Positions 20,642-29,836 of a stretch of 64,000 bases of DNA are shown piece after piece. This stretch comes from DATDAH01 sp963845425. Its GTDB lineage: Bacteria > Actinomycetota > Acidimicrobiia > Acidimicrobiales > DATDAH01. The notes beneath the pieces were generated by a model that saw nothing but the letters and a program-made list of their open reading frames with translations, was not told where the DNA came from and ran no database searches. The stretch is from assembly GCA_963845425.1 (NCBI GenBank), contig CAWJSC010000012.1:1-64000 (forward strand), written 5' to 3'. The translations under genes and the position numbers were made by a program. Within the stretch, counting starts at the first letter, position 1; each line of letters starts with the position of its first letter.

Positions 20642-22201
20642 GTGACGCCTCCCGCCGACGTGAACGTCGACGAGGCAGAGGTGGATCCGCAGGACGACGG
20701 CAAGAAGGAGGCCTGCGGGGTCTTCGGGGTGTACGCCCCGAACCAGCCGGTCTCCCACCTGCTCTACCTCGGGCTCTACGCCCTGCAGCACCGGGGCCAG
20801 GAGTCCGCCGGTATGGCGGTCAGCAGCGGCGACCACCTCATGGTGGTCAAGGACATGGGCCTGGTGGCCACCGTCTTCGACGACCGGACCCTGCAGTCCC
20901 TGCACGGCCACCTCGGCATCGGCCACACCCGGTACTCCACGTCGGGCTCGTCGAGCTGGCGCAACGCCCAGCCCGTCTTCCGGGACGCCCCGGCCGGTCA
21001 GTTCGCCCTCGGCCACAACGGCAACCTGGTGAACACCGAGGAGCTGGCGGTCGACGCCGGGATGCTCCCCGGCACCGTCACCAGCGACAGCGACCTGGTG
21101 GCCGAGATGGTCCAGCGGGAGCTGCCCGCCTCCAGTGACGAGCGCAGCGACGGCCGAGGCCTCGAGCGGGCGCTGCTGAAGGTCCTGCCCCGCCTCGAGG
21201 GTGCCTTCTCGATGGTGGCGATGGACGAGGGCCACATCGTCGGTGTGCGCGACCCCAACGGCTTCCGCCCCCTCTGCCTCGGGCGGCTCGAGTCCGGCTG
21301 GGTCCTGGCGTCGGAGTCGCCCGCCCTCGACGTGGTCGGCGCCCACTTCGTCCGGGAGCTGGACCCGGGCGAGATGGTCGTCATCGACGCCACCGGTGTC
21401 CGGTCGATGAAGCCCTTCGACGAGGAGCGGTTGAACCCCAAGCTCTGCCTGTTCGAGTTCGTGTACTTCGCCCGGCCCGACACCCGCCTCTACGGCCAGA
21501 GCGTGCACGCCGCCCGGGTGCGGATGGGCGAGCAGCTCGCCGCCCAGGCCCCCGTCGAGGTCGACCTGGTCATGGGCGTGCCCGAGTCGGGCCTGCCCGC
21601 GGCGGAGGGCTACTCCCACTACAGCGGCATCCCCTACGGCCAGGGCCTGGTCAAGAACCGCTACATCGGCCGCACCTTCATCGCCCCCAGCCAGGAGATG
21701 CGGGCGCTGGGCGTGCGCATGAAGCTGAACCCGCTGCGTGACGCCATCGACGGCCAGCGCCTGGTGGTGGTCGACGACTCCATCGTGCGGGGCACCACGA
21801 CCCGGGCCATGGTCAAGATGCTGCGGGAGGCCGGGGCCACCGAGGTCCACCTGCGGGTCTCCTCCCCGCCCTACCGCTGGCCCTGCTTCTACGGCATGGA
21901 CACCGGCACCCGGGGCGAGCTGCTGGCCGCCAACCTGAGCGTCGCCGAGATCCAGGAATATCTGGGGGTCGACACCCTCGCCTACCTGGAGCTGGACCGC
22001 CTCGTGGCGGCCACCGGGACCGTCGGCGCCGGCTTCTGCAACGCCTGCCTGACCGGCGAGTACCCGGTCGCCATCCCCGAGAACCTCCACAAGGGCGTTC
22101 TGGAACAGGGCGACGAGGTCACCGAGACCAGGGTCGCCGCCCCCCGCTTGCTCGACGACGAGGACCACCGCCTCCCCGCCGACCTCGCCCGCGAGGAGTA
22201 G
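20642..22201 (+). CDS. purF: Amidophosphoribosyltransferase
   Basis: PurF makes phosphoribosylamine from PRPP and glutamine, the committed step of purine synthesis. The 519-residue precursor carries a 24-residue propeptide before the nucleophile Cys25 (KKEACGVFGVY). It has the NTN glutaminase domain (QHRGQESAG, HNGNLVN) and then the PRPP-binding VVVDDSIVRGTTTR. Four cysteines in the positions of the Bacillus-type enzyme (NPKLCLFE, WPCFYG and CNAC) suggest an oxygen-sensitive [4Fe-4S] cluster. purM follows after 7 bases. Confidence 0.96.
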   Translation: MTPPADVNVDEAEVDPQDDGKKEACGVFGVYAPNQPVSHLLYLGLYALQHRGQESAGMAVSSGDHLMVVKDMGLVATVFDDRTLQSLHGHLGIGHTRYSTSGSSSWRNAQPVFRDAPAGQFALGHNGNLVNTEELAVDAGMLPGTVTSDSDLVAEMVQRELPASSDERSDGRGLERALLKVLPRLEGAFSMVAMDEGHIVGVRDPNGFRPLCLGRLESGWVLASESPALDVVGAHFVRELDPGEMVVIDATGVRSMKPFDEERLNPKLCLFEFVYFARPDTRLYGQSVHAARVRMGEQLAAQAPVEVDLVMGVPESGLPAAEGYSHYSGIPYGQGLVKNRYIGRTFIAPSQEMRALGVRMKLNPLRDAIDGQRLVVVDDSIVRGTTTRAMVKMLREAGATEVHLRVSSPPYRWPCFYGMDTGTRGELLAANLSVAEIQEYLGVDTLAYLELDRLVAATGTVGAGFCNACLTGEYPVAIPENLHKGVLEQGDEVTETRVAAPRLLDDEDHRLPADLAREE

Positions 22202-22208
22202 GTCCCTC

Positions 22209-23188
<980 letters not shown>

Positions 23189-23192
<4 letters not shown>

Positions 23193-23746
23193 GCGACCCC
23201 AAGGCGCTCCTGATCGAGCACCTCCTGGAACACTCGGTGCAGCGGGGGGATTTCACCTTGAAGTCCGGCAAGCGGAGCAGCTGGTTCCTGGACGCCAAGC
23301 AGACCTGTTGTCGGGCCGAGGGGATCCTGCTGGTGGCCGAGCTGGCCCTGGCGGCCATCTCCGAGGACGTGACCGCCATCGGCGGGCTGACCGTCGGGGC
23401 CGACCCCGTCGCCTACGGCGTCGCCGCCGTGGCCGCGACCCGCGGCCGGGACCTGCGCAGCTTCACGATCCGCAAGGAGGCCAAGGACCACGGCGTCGCC
23501 GGTCGCCTGGCCGGCGCCCTGGTTCCGGGCGACAAGGTCGTCATCACCGAAGACGCCGTCACCCGGGGCACCTCCCCCATGGAGGCCGCCGAGGTGGTCC
23601 GTGAGCTGGGCGCCGACCCTGTCCTGATCCTCCCCGTGGTCGACCGCGGCGGGACCTGCGGGGACCTGGCCGCGGCCGCCGGCATCCCCTTCCACCCCCT
23701 TGTCACCGCCCCCGACCTGGGCTTCCCCTACGAAAAGGACGCCTGA
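23189..23746 (+). CDS. pyrE: Orotate phosphoribosyltransferase
   Basis: PyrE joins orotate to PRPP in pyrimidine synthesis. The 185-residue protein has FTLKSGKRSSWFLDAKQ near the N-terminus, IGGLTVGADPVAYGVA, the catalytic-loop lysines in IRKEAKDHG, and a PRPP loop VITEDAVTRGTS. The last departs slightly from the usual EDVVTTGGS. The start GTG overlaps the purM stop, so a pyrimidine enzyme is translationally tied to the purine operon. A broader phosphoribosyltransferase role is possible but less likely. Confidence 0.88.
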
Positions 23747-23789
23747 GCCCTCCCGCCGGGGCAACCGACGGCAGGTACCCGTCCTCGGG

Positions 23790-23830
23790 CTGGGGGAACG
23801 ACACCGAGGCAGGGATGGGGGCGTGGGGAC
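23790..23830 (+). repeat. Partial copy (A) of a dispersed palindromic element
   Basis: This segment carries the left terminal module of the repeat family described at 29563, 35597 and 51049, including ACCGAGGCAGGGATGGGGGC at 23803-23822. The following 50 bases (to about 23880) still resemble copy B's left inner part. The 44-nt core is missing, and a different perfect hairpin lies just downstream. Confidence 0.75.
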
Positions 23831-23886
23831 GGGCAATGGCTGGTTTGGGGCCCGCAGGCCGTCGGGCAGGGGAACGAGTGGTCGTC

Positions 23887-23925
23887 GGAGGCAATAGGGG
23901 GCGGAAGCCGCCCCCTATTGCCTCC
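23887..23925 (+). other. Perfect 18-bp hairpin
   Basis: GGAGGCAATAGGGGGCGG, loop AAG, then its exact reverse complement. It lies in the 322-base gene-free stretch between pyrE and the carboxylase gene, directly after the partial repeat copy A. There is no T tract; it could be a bidirectional terminator, a mobile-element end or a protein-binding palindrome. Nothing else was recognised in this gap except the promoter at its right end. Confidence 0.8.
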
Positions 23926-24056
23926 ATTGCGGTCAGCGGGCCCTCGCCCCGGGTGGCGTGGGCGACGTGGACCTCGCCCACCTTGGCGTACCTGATCCCC
24001 TCACCGGTCACGACGGCGGACCCTAGAGGCGTTTCCGCAGTCCGAAGGCCAGCGCT

Positions 24057-24068
24057 TACGCTCCTGGC
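24057..24068 (+). promoter_or_regulatory. Leaderless-type -10 box of the carboxylase gene
   Basis: TACGCT (24057-24062) and a 6-base spacer precede the GTG at 24069; no ribosome site is seen. Confidence 0.5.
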
Positions 24069-25625
24069 GTGACCGAACACCCGATGCGGGAGCGGCTGGA
24101 CGAGCTGGCGAAGCGCCGTGAGGCAGCCGTCCACGCCGGTTCCGAGCGCTCCGTCGAGCGCCAGCACGCCAAGGGCAAGCTCCTGGCACGCGAGCGGGTC
24201 GAGTACCTGCTCGACGACGGCTCCTTCCACGAGCTCGACCAGCTGGCCCGTCACCGCTCGACCGCGGCGGGTCTGGAAGACCGTCCCTACACCGACGGGG
24301 TCATCACCGGGTGGGGGACGATCGACGGTCGGAAGGTCTTCGTCTTCTCCCAGGACTTCACCGTCTACGGCGGGGCGCTGGGTGAGGTCTTCGCCGAGAA
24401 GATCCACAAGCTCATGGATCTGGCCCTCTCGGTCGGGGCCCCGGTGATCGGCCTCAACGACGGCGCCGGCGCCCGCATCCAGGAGGGTGTGGTCAGCCTC
24501 GCCTCCTACGGCGGCATCTTCTGGCGCAACGTCCAGGCCTCGGGGGTCACCCCGCAGATCAGCGTCGTCCTCGGGCCCTGTGCCGGTGGCGCGGTGTACA
24601 GCCCGGCCATGACCGACTTCATCTTCATGGTCCGCGAGACCAGCCACATGTTCATCACCGGCCCCGACGTGGTGAAGACGGTGACGGGCGAGGAGGTCAC
24701 CCTCGAGGAGCTGGGCGGCGCCCAGAGTCACGCCTCCAAGTCCGGTGTGGCGACCTTCGTGGCCAACGACGAGAAGGCCTGCCTCGACAACGTCCGATTC
24801 CTGCTCTCCTTCCTGCCCTCCAACAACCTGGAGGAGCCGCCGCACTTCGAATCCACCGACGACCCCGACCGCCTGTGCCCTGAGCTGAACGAGGTCATCC
24901 CCGCCAGCTCGAACATGCCCTACGACATGCACCGGGTGATTGAGGCGGTGGTCGACGACGGGGAGTACTTCGAGTACTTCCCGCACTGGGCCCAGAGCAT
25001 CACCTGCGGCTTCGGCCGCATCGACGGCCACCCGGTCGGCATCGTGGGCAACCAGCCCCAGATCCTGGCGGGCATCCTCGACATCGAGTCCTCGGAGAAG
25101 GCCGCCCGCTTCGTGCGGACCTGCGACGCCTTCAACATCCCCCTGGTCACCTTCGTGGACGTGCCCGGCTTCCTGCCCGGCGTGGACCAGGAGTACGGCG
25201 GCATCATCCGCCACGGGGCCAAGCTGCTGTACGCCTACTGCGAGGCCACCGTGCCCCGCATCCAGATCATCACCCGCAAGGCTTACGGCGGCGCCTACGT
25301 CGTCATGAACTCCAAGTCCATCGGCGCCGACCTCGCCTTCGCCTGGCCGTCGGCTGAGCTGGCGGTGATGGGCCCGGAGGGTGCGGTCAACATCGTCTAC
25401 CGGCGGGAGCTCGAGGGCGCCGCCGATCCCGCGGCTCGCCGCACCGAGCTGGTCGACGAGTACGTCGAGCGCTACGCCAACCCCTATGTGGCCGCCGAGC
25501 GCGGCTACGTCGACGACGTCATCGACCCCGCCGAGACCCGCATCAAGCTGGTCGCGGGCCTGGAGATGCTGCGCTCCAAGCGCGAAGAGCTCCCCAAGCG
25601 CAAGCACGGCAACGTGCCATTGTGA
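24069..25625 (+). CDS. Acyl-CoA carboxylase beta subunit (propionyl-CoA type)
   Basis: This is the carboxyltransferase subunit that moves CO2 from biotin to an acyl-CoA, most likely propionyl-CoA (giving methylmalonyl-CoA). The 518-residue protein has the two crotonase-like halves: N-terminal NDGAGARIQEGVVSLASYGGIF and GPCAGGAVYSPAMTDF, C-terminal VDVPGFLPGVDQEYGGIIRHGAKLLYAY-type and KAYGGAYVVMNSK. The MTEHPMRERLDEL start is typical of PccB/AccD5. Substrate choice between acetyl-, propionyl- and longer acyl-CoA cannot be settled by eye. The epsilon peptide follows 140 bases downstream; the biotin-carrying alpha subunit is not in the window. Confidence 0.92.
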   Translation: MTEHPMRERLDELAKRREAAVHAGSERSVERQHAKGKLLARERVEYLLDDGSFHELDQLARHRSTAAGLEDRPYTDGVITGWGTIDGRKVFVFSQDFTVYGGALGEVFAEKIHKLMDLALSVGAPVIGLNDGAGARIQEGVVSLASYGGIFWRNVQASGVTPQISVVLGPCAGGAVYSPAMTDFIFMVRETSHMFITGPDVVKTVTGEEVTLEELGGAQSHASKSGVATFVANDEKACLDNVRFLLSFLPSNNLEEPPHFESTDDPDRLCPELNEVIPASSNMPYDMHRVIEAVVDDGEYFEYFPHWAQSITCGFGRIDGHPVGIVGNQPQILAGILDIESSEKAARFVRTCDAFNIPLVTFVDVPGFLPGVDQEYGGIIRHGAKLLYAYCEATVPRIQIITRKAYGGAYVVMNSKSIGADLAFAWPSAELAVMGPEGAVNIVYRRELEGAADPAARRTELVDEYVERYANPYVAAERGYVDDVIDPAETRIKLVAGLEMLRSKREELPKRKHGNVPL

Positions 25626-25728
25626 CCGTGTTGCTCGTCGCCGCCTGCGCGGCTCCTGCTGCCTACGGCAGCTATCGGCGAACGTCGGAAGCGCTGCTTC
25701 GCTGCCGAGTCCGCAGCCTCACTGCTGG

Positions 25729-25745
25729 CCGGGGCGTTGCCCCGG
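25729..25745 (+). other. Hairpin between carboxylase beta and epsilon genes
   Basis: CCGGGGC, loop GTT and GCCCCGG form a 7-bp GC stem in the 140-base gap. Another short stem (GCTGCC/GGCAGC) lies about 65 bases before it. It may reduce readthrough so that epsilon is made at a different level from beta. Confidence 0.45.
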
Positions 25746-25765
25746 GAGTCGACCGTTGGTGAGCC

Positions 25766-25951
25766 GTGACTAAGCCGCTCGTAGCGATCAGCCCTGCGCC
25801 TTCCGAAGAAGAGGCGGCGGCGATCGTGGCCGCGCTGGAGCTGTCGTGGCCCCGGGCTGCGCCGGGGGGCGCTGCCGAGGCCGGTCCCCGCTGGCGCTTC
25901 TCGGGGCGCTGGTGGATCAAGCCGGTGCCCACCGGTCGCGCCCGGCCCTGA
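25766..25951 (+). CDS. Acyl-CoA carboxylase epsilon subunit
   Basis: This is a 61-residue peptide of the AccE/PccE family, which stabilises actinobacterial carboxylase holoenzymes by binding the beta subunit. The evidence is PSEEEAAAIVAALE at the N-terminus and the C-terminal WRFSGRWW motif, plus the position after the beta gene. The GTG start at 25766 gives the expected size. Confidence 0.8.
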   Translation: MTKPLVAISPAPSEEEAAAIVAALELSWPRAAPGGAAEAGPRWRFSGRWWIKPVPTGRARP

Positions 25952-25958
25952 GGCCCCC

Positions 25959-26963
25959 GTGCTCCCCGAGCTGACCTCGGTCGCCGACGACGAAGCGGTC
26001 GTCCACGTCGGTGCCGACGTCCGGGTCTACGGGGCCCTGGCCCCCGACACCGACTACGCCTACGACGGCCACGAGTTCCGCACCTTCCCCCACCTCGGCG
26101 AGCGCTTGGCCACCTTCGCCACGGTCAACGACGTCCACTTCGGCGAGACCGTGTGTGGGGTCCTCGAGAGCTACGACGACGGACCGACGTTCTCCACCGA
26201 GCCCGGCGACGACCCGTATCCCGAAGTCATGAACCGGGCGGTGATCGCCGACATCGAGACCATCGCCCCCGACGTCGTGGTGGCCAAGGGCGACCTGACC
26301 ACCCACGGGATCCAGGAGGAGTACGACGCCTTCCTGGCCCACTACGGCACGGCGTTCGGTGATCGCCTGCTGGCCGTCCGTGGGAACCACGACGCCTACG
26401 CGGGGGAGACGTTCGCCGCGGACGCCCCGGTGGCCCATGTCCTACCCGGAGTGGTCCTGGCCGTGCTCGACACGGTCATCCCCACCGACACCCCCGGCCG
26501 GGTCCCGGCCGACCAACTCGAGTGGTTGGACGCCCTCGCCGCCTCCGCCGATCGCCCCGTCCTGGTGTTCGGCCATCACCACGTCTGGAGCCCGGACTCC
26601 AACCACCGGCCCGAGTCGTACTTCGGGATCAACCCCGACGACTCCGAGCGCCTCGTCGAGGTGGTCGCCCGGCGCCCGGCCATCGTCGGCTACTTCGCCG
26701 GTCACACGCACCGCAACCGGGTCCGCCGCATCACCGCGACCGGCGCCGTGCCATGGGTGGAGGTGGCCTGCGTGAAGGACTTCCCGGGGGCCTGGGCCGA
26801 GTACCGGGTCTTCGAGCGAGGGGTCCTGCAGGTCCACCGCCGGGCCTCGGCACCCGCGGCGCTGGCGTGGGCCGACAAGACCCGGGCGATGTTCGGCGGG
26901 GCCTACGTCGACTACGCATTCGGCGCCCTGGAGGACCGCTGCCTGGTGGTCGGCGCCGAGTAG
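25959..26963 (+). CDS. Calcineurin-like metallophosphoesterase
   Basis: This 334-residue protein has the metallophosphoesterase signature blocks in order: VNDVHFGE (D-x-H), VVAKGDLTTHG (GD), VRGNHDAY (GNHD), FGHHHVW and AGHTHRNR (GHxH), enough for a two-metal active site. It has an N-terminal beta segment of about 50 residues before the catalytic core. No signal peptide is seen, so it should be cytoplasmic. The substrate is unknown; cyclic nucleotides, phosphodiesters and lipid phosphates are all possible. The GTG start is 7 bases after the epsilon gene. Confidence 0.88.
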   Translation: MLPELTSVADDEAVVHVGADVRVYGALAPDTDYAYDGHEFRTFPHLGERLATFATVNDVHFGETVCGVLESYDDGPTFSTEPGDDPYPEVMNRAVIADIETIAPDVVVAKGDLTTHGIQEEYDAFLAHYGTAFGDRLLAVRGNHDAYAGETFAADAPVAHVLPGVVLAVLDTVIPTDTPGRVPADQLEWLDALAASADRPVLVFGHHHVWSPDSNHRPESYFGINPDDSERLVEVVARRPAIVGYFAGHTHRNRVRRITATGAVPWVEVACVKDFPGAWAEYRVFERGVLQVHRRASAPAALAWADKTRAMFGGAYVDYAFGALEDRCLVVGAE

Positions 26964-27000
26964 GGTCGGGCGTTCGCAGGATCGACGGAGGTAGGGGTAG

Positions 27001-27432
27001 ATGCACGTTCGACGCTGGGTGTTGGTGGCCGGGTTGGCGCTGGCCGGTGTGGCCCTGACCGCCTGCGGCACGCCCGCCAACGACTTCGAGGCCGGGGAGT
27101 GCACGAACGACGACCTCACGGGCTCGATCGGTGACATCGAGACGGTGGACTGCGACGAGGTGCACACCGCAGAGGCCTTCGCCCAGTTCGACATCGACGG
27201 TGACGACTTCCCGGGCACCGACGAGATCCAGACCGACGGCGCCGAGGGCTGCCAGGGCGACCGCTTCGAGGAGTACGTGGGGATCCCCTACGCCGAGTCG
27301 ATCTACCTCGCCAATGGGATCGTGCCCTCCGAGGAGAGCTGGGACGCCGGGGACCGCACGGTGATCTGTGTCATCGACGGCACCACCGACGGCTCCGACC
27401 TCGAGGGTTCGGCCGAGGGCACCGACGTCTGA
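27001..27432 (+). CDS. Septum-formation-like lipoprotein 1
   Basis: This is a 143-residue predicted lipoprotein: basic start, hydrophobic stretch and lipobox LTAC at residues 18-21. The mature part has FEAGECTND and VDCDEVHTAEAFAQF, the pattern of the actinobacterial septum-formation (Septum_form-type) domain with conserved cysteines, and ends W-AGDRTVICVIDG. A GGAGG ribosome site precedes the ATG. It is the first of three tandem relatives. Function in the family is poorly defined. Confidence 0.75.
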   Translation: MHVRRWVLVAGLALAGVALTACGTPANDFEAGECTNDDLTGSIGDIETVDCDEVHTAEAFAQFDIDGDDFPGTDEIQTDGAEGCQGDRFEEYVGIPYAESIYLANGIVPSEESWDAGDRTVICVIDGTTDGSDLEGSAEGTDV

Positions 27433-27450
27433 TCGTCGGCTCCGCGCCGG

Positions 27451-27930
27451 GTGCTCATCTCTGATCGGCGCCGTGTCGGAGCCCTCTTGTGCGTCGTCGC
27501 CCTGTGGGCGACGGCGTGCACGGGTGACGACGGAGGGACGCCGACCGGTCTGAGCGCCGAGCCGTTCCGGCTCGACCTGGCCGTAGGCGACTGCTTCGAC
27601 CGTCCGGCCAGCCCCGACGTCGAGTCGGTGCCGGCCGTGCCCTGCCGGCGTCCGCACGACCTGGAGGTGTTCGCCACCTTCGAACTGGACCCCGAGGAGG
27701 CCGCCTTCCCCGGTGCCACAGCGGTCGCCACGCGGGCAGGTAACGGCTGCGAGGAGCGCTTCGCCGTGTACGTCGGCGTGGATCAGGACTCCTCGGGCCT
27801 GCTCATCGTCCCCTATGCCCCCGACGCCCTGGCTTGGGAGCTGGGCGAGCGCGGGGTGACCTGTGCCGTGGCCCTGGCCGACGGCCCGCTGGAGGGCTCG
27901 GTGCGGGCGAGCGAGGCCCCCGGCGGGTGA
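27451..27930 (+). CDS. Septum-formation-like lipoprotein 2
   Basis: This 159-residue relative of the preceding gene has a signal segment ending in the lipobox ATAC (near residue 23). It keeps LAVGDCFDRP, CRRPHDLEVFATFEL and ELGERGVTCAVALADGPLEGS, matching its neighbours in cysteine spacing. It starts with GTG 18 bases after gene 1 and overlaps gene 3 by 4 bases, so the three are one transcription unit. Confidence 0.72.
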   Translation: MLISDRRRVGALLCVVALWATACTGDDGGTPTGLSAEPFRLDLAVGDCFDRPASPDVESVPAVPCRRPHDLEVFATFELDPEEAAFPGATAVATRAGNGCEERFAVYVGVDQDSSGLLIVPYAPDALAWELGERGVTCAVALADGPLEGSVRASEAPGG

Positions 27931-28415
27931 GGGGGTCGGGCGTCGCGTTTCTCGCGCTGGCCGTGATCCTGGCGACGGTGTCCTGCCGCGGCGACGACGA
28001 GGACGAGCCGGCGGTGACGACCGTGCCCGTGACCCAGGCGGCGGCCCCGCCCGCGAGCCTGTACGACCTGGCGCCCGGCGACTGCTTCAGGGGCCTCGGC
28101 CGCAACCAGGACATCCGGGTGCGGCGGCGGGCCTGCACCGACCCGCACCAGGCCGAGGTCTACGGGACCGTTGAGCTGTCGGCGGCCCGCTACCCCGGCG
28201 TCGAGGTCCTGCGGCAGCGGGCCGCAACGGCGTGCGCCCAGCGTTTCGCCGGCTACACCGGTGAGCCGGCCGGACCGGGCACCGAGCTGGCTTTCGTCGA
28301 GGTCGTGCCCACGCTGGACTCGTGGGCTGCCGGTGACCGGAGGGCGCTGTGCGTCGCGCTCGGCGTCGACGGCGCCCCCTTGGAGGCCAGCATCGCCGCC
28401 GGGGGAGCGGGATGA
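27927..28415 (+). CDS. Septum-formation-like lipoprotein 3
   Basis: This is the 162-residue third copy. A short signal ends in ATVSC (residues 16-20), a weaker lipobox than in the other two. A Thr/Val/Ala linker precedes LAPGDCFRGL, CTDPHQAEVYGTVEL and WAAGDRRALCVALG. The GTG start overlaps the stop of copy 2, and the stop overlaps the ATG of the CoA transferase. The frame is open further upstream, but the signal peptide fixes this start. Confidence 0.72.
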   Translation: MRGSGVAFLALAVILATVSCRGDDEDEPAVTTVPVTQAAAPPASLYDLAPGDCFRGLGRNQDIRVRRRACTDPHQAEVYGTVELSAARYPGVEVLRQRAATACAQRFAGYTGEPAGPGTELAFVEVVPTLDSWAAGDRRALCVALGVDGAPLEASIAAGGAG

Positions 28416-29554
28416 GCGCCACCCCCGGCCGCCAGGCACTGGACGGCTTGCGGGTCGTGGACTGCTCCACCGTCCTGGCCGGTCCGGGCTGTGCCCGGTA
28501 CCTCGCCGATTTCGGCGCGGACGTGGTCAAGGTCGAGCGTCCGGACACGGGTGACACCACCCGGTCGCTGGGGTGGCGGGACCCCCGCGACGGCGTCACC
28601 CTCTTCTGGAAGCTGCTGGGCCGTGGGAAGCGGACCATCGTCCTGGACCTGAAGGCCGACGAAGGCCGGGAGACGATGCTGGCCCTGCTCGACGGGGCCG
28701 ACGTCCTGGTGGAGAACTTCCGACCGGGCACCCTCGAGCGTCTCGGCCTGGGCCCCGACGTGCTCCTGGCCCGCAATCCCGACCTGGTCATCACCCGCGT
28801 GACCGGCTTCGGCCAGGACGGCCCGTACGCGGCGCGACCCGGGTTCGCCACATTGGCGGAGGCCATGTCGGGCCTGGCGGCCATCAACGGCGAGCCCGAC
28901 GGGGCGCCCCTTCTGCCCCCGATCGCCCTGGCCGACGAGGTGACCGGGATCGTGGCCGCCTTCGCCACGATGGTCGCGCTGCACTCAGGCGTCGGTCAGG
29001 TCGTCGACGTCAGCCTGCTCGAGTCCCTGTTCCAGCTCATGGGTCCCCTGCCGTCGCTCTACGCCGTGGCCGGCGAGCTGCAGCCCCGCATGGGGGCGCA
29101 GCTGCCCTACACCGTGCCCCGCAACACCTACCGCTGTTCCGACGGGACCTGGGTGGCGGTGTCGACCTCGGCCGAGTCGGTCGCCCGCCGGGTGCTCGAC
29201 CTCATCGGCCACGGTGACGACGAGCGGCTGTGGAGCTTCGAGGGCCGCGTCGAGCACCGCGTCGAGCTGGACCGGTGGGTCGCCGACTGGATCGCCGAGC
29301 GCACCGCCGAGGAGGTCATCGCGGCGTTCGAGGAGGCCCACGCCGCCTGCGCCCCCGTCTATGACATGGCCGACCTGGCCGTGGACCCCCACATCGCCGC
29401 CCGCGACACCATCGTCGAGGTCGACGGCACCCCCATGCAGGGCCTCATCGCCAAGCTCAGCGCCACCCCCGGCCACATCCGCTGGGCCGGCCGCCCCCTC
29501 GCCGCCGACCAGGCCGAAGTGTTGGCCGAGCTGGAGGCCGACGACGAGTCGTAG
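28412..29554 (+). CDS. CaiB/BaiF-type CoA transferase (family III)
   Basis: Family III enzymes move CoA between carboxylic acids through an aspartyl-CoA thioester. The 380-residue protein shows LRVVDCSTVLAGPGCARYLADFGADVVKVE, LVENFRPGTLERLGLG, ITGFGQDGPYA-type TRVTGFGQDGPYAARPGF and a middle ADEVTGIVAA, all typical. The ATG overlaps the preceding lipoprotein stop (ATGA). The substrate cannot be read from the sequence; nearby acyl-CoA genes suggest organic or fatty acid metabolism. Confidence 0.88.
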   Translation: MSATPGRQALDGLRVVDCSTVLAGPGCARYLADFGADVVKVERPDTGDTTRSLGWRDPRDGVTLFWKLLGRGKRTIVLDLKADEGRETMLALLDGADVLVENFRPGTLERLGLGPDVLLARNPDLVITRVTGFGQDGPYAARPGFATLAEAMSGLAAINGEPDGAPLLPPIALADEVTGIVAAFATMVALHSGVGQVVDVSLLESLFQLMGPLPSLYAVAGELQPRMGAQLPYTVPRNTYRCSDGTWVAVSTSAESVARRVLDLIGHGDDERLWSFEGRVEHRVELDRWVADWIAERTAEEVIAAFEEAHAACAPVYDMADLAVDPHIAARDTIVEVDGTPMQGLIAKLSATPGHIRWAGRPLAADQAEVLAELEADDES

Positions 29555-29562
29555 GGCTGCGG

Positions 29563-29826
29563 GGACCGACACCGATGGCAGGGATGGGGGCGTAGGGTGC
29601 CGCCGCCGGTCGTCGGGGCACGAACGGCCACCCTCCGTGGCGGAATGGGCCCGAATCGACCCGTTCACCACGACCTACGTTTACTGGCGTCTGATTTCGG
29701 GCCTATGACCGGGAAATCGGGCGCCAGAAGGGGGAGTGACCACGAGGCGTGGGATTCGGGGGCGTTTCCGCCCCCGACGACCTTCGGCGCGGACCCCACG
29801 CCCCCGTTGGTTGCCTCGGTTTCGGT
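29563..29826. repeat. Copy B of a dispersed ~260-bp palindromic element
   Basis: This fills the gap between two convergent genes. It has inverted terminal modules (left 29563-29618; right about 29771-29826, which reads CCCCACGCCCCCG then TGCCTCGGTTTC), a 44-nt imperfect palindrome at 29684-29727, and a perfect 9-bp hairpin at 29756-29777 (TCGGGGGCG, TTTC, CGCCCCCGA). The same parts, in the same order, occur in copies C and D. No coding capacity was seen. Confidence 0.85.
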
Positions 29827-29836
29827 TCGCCGGGCC

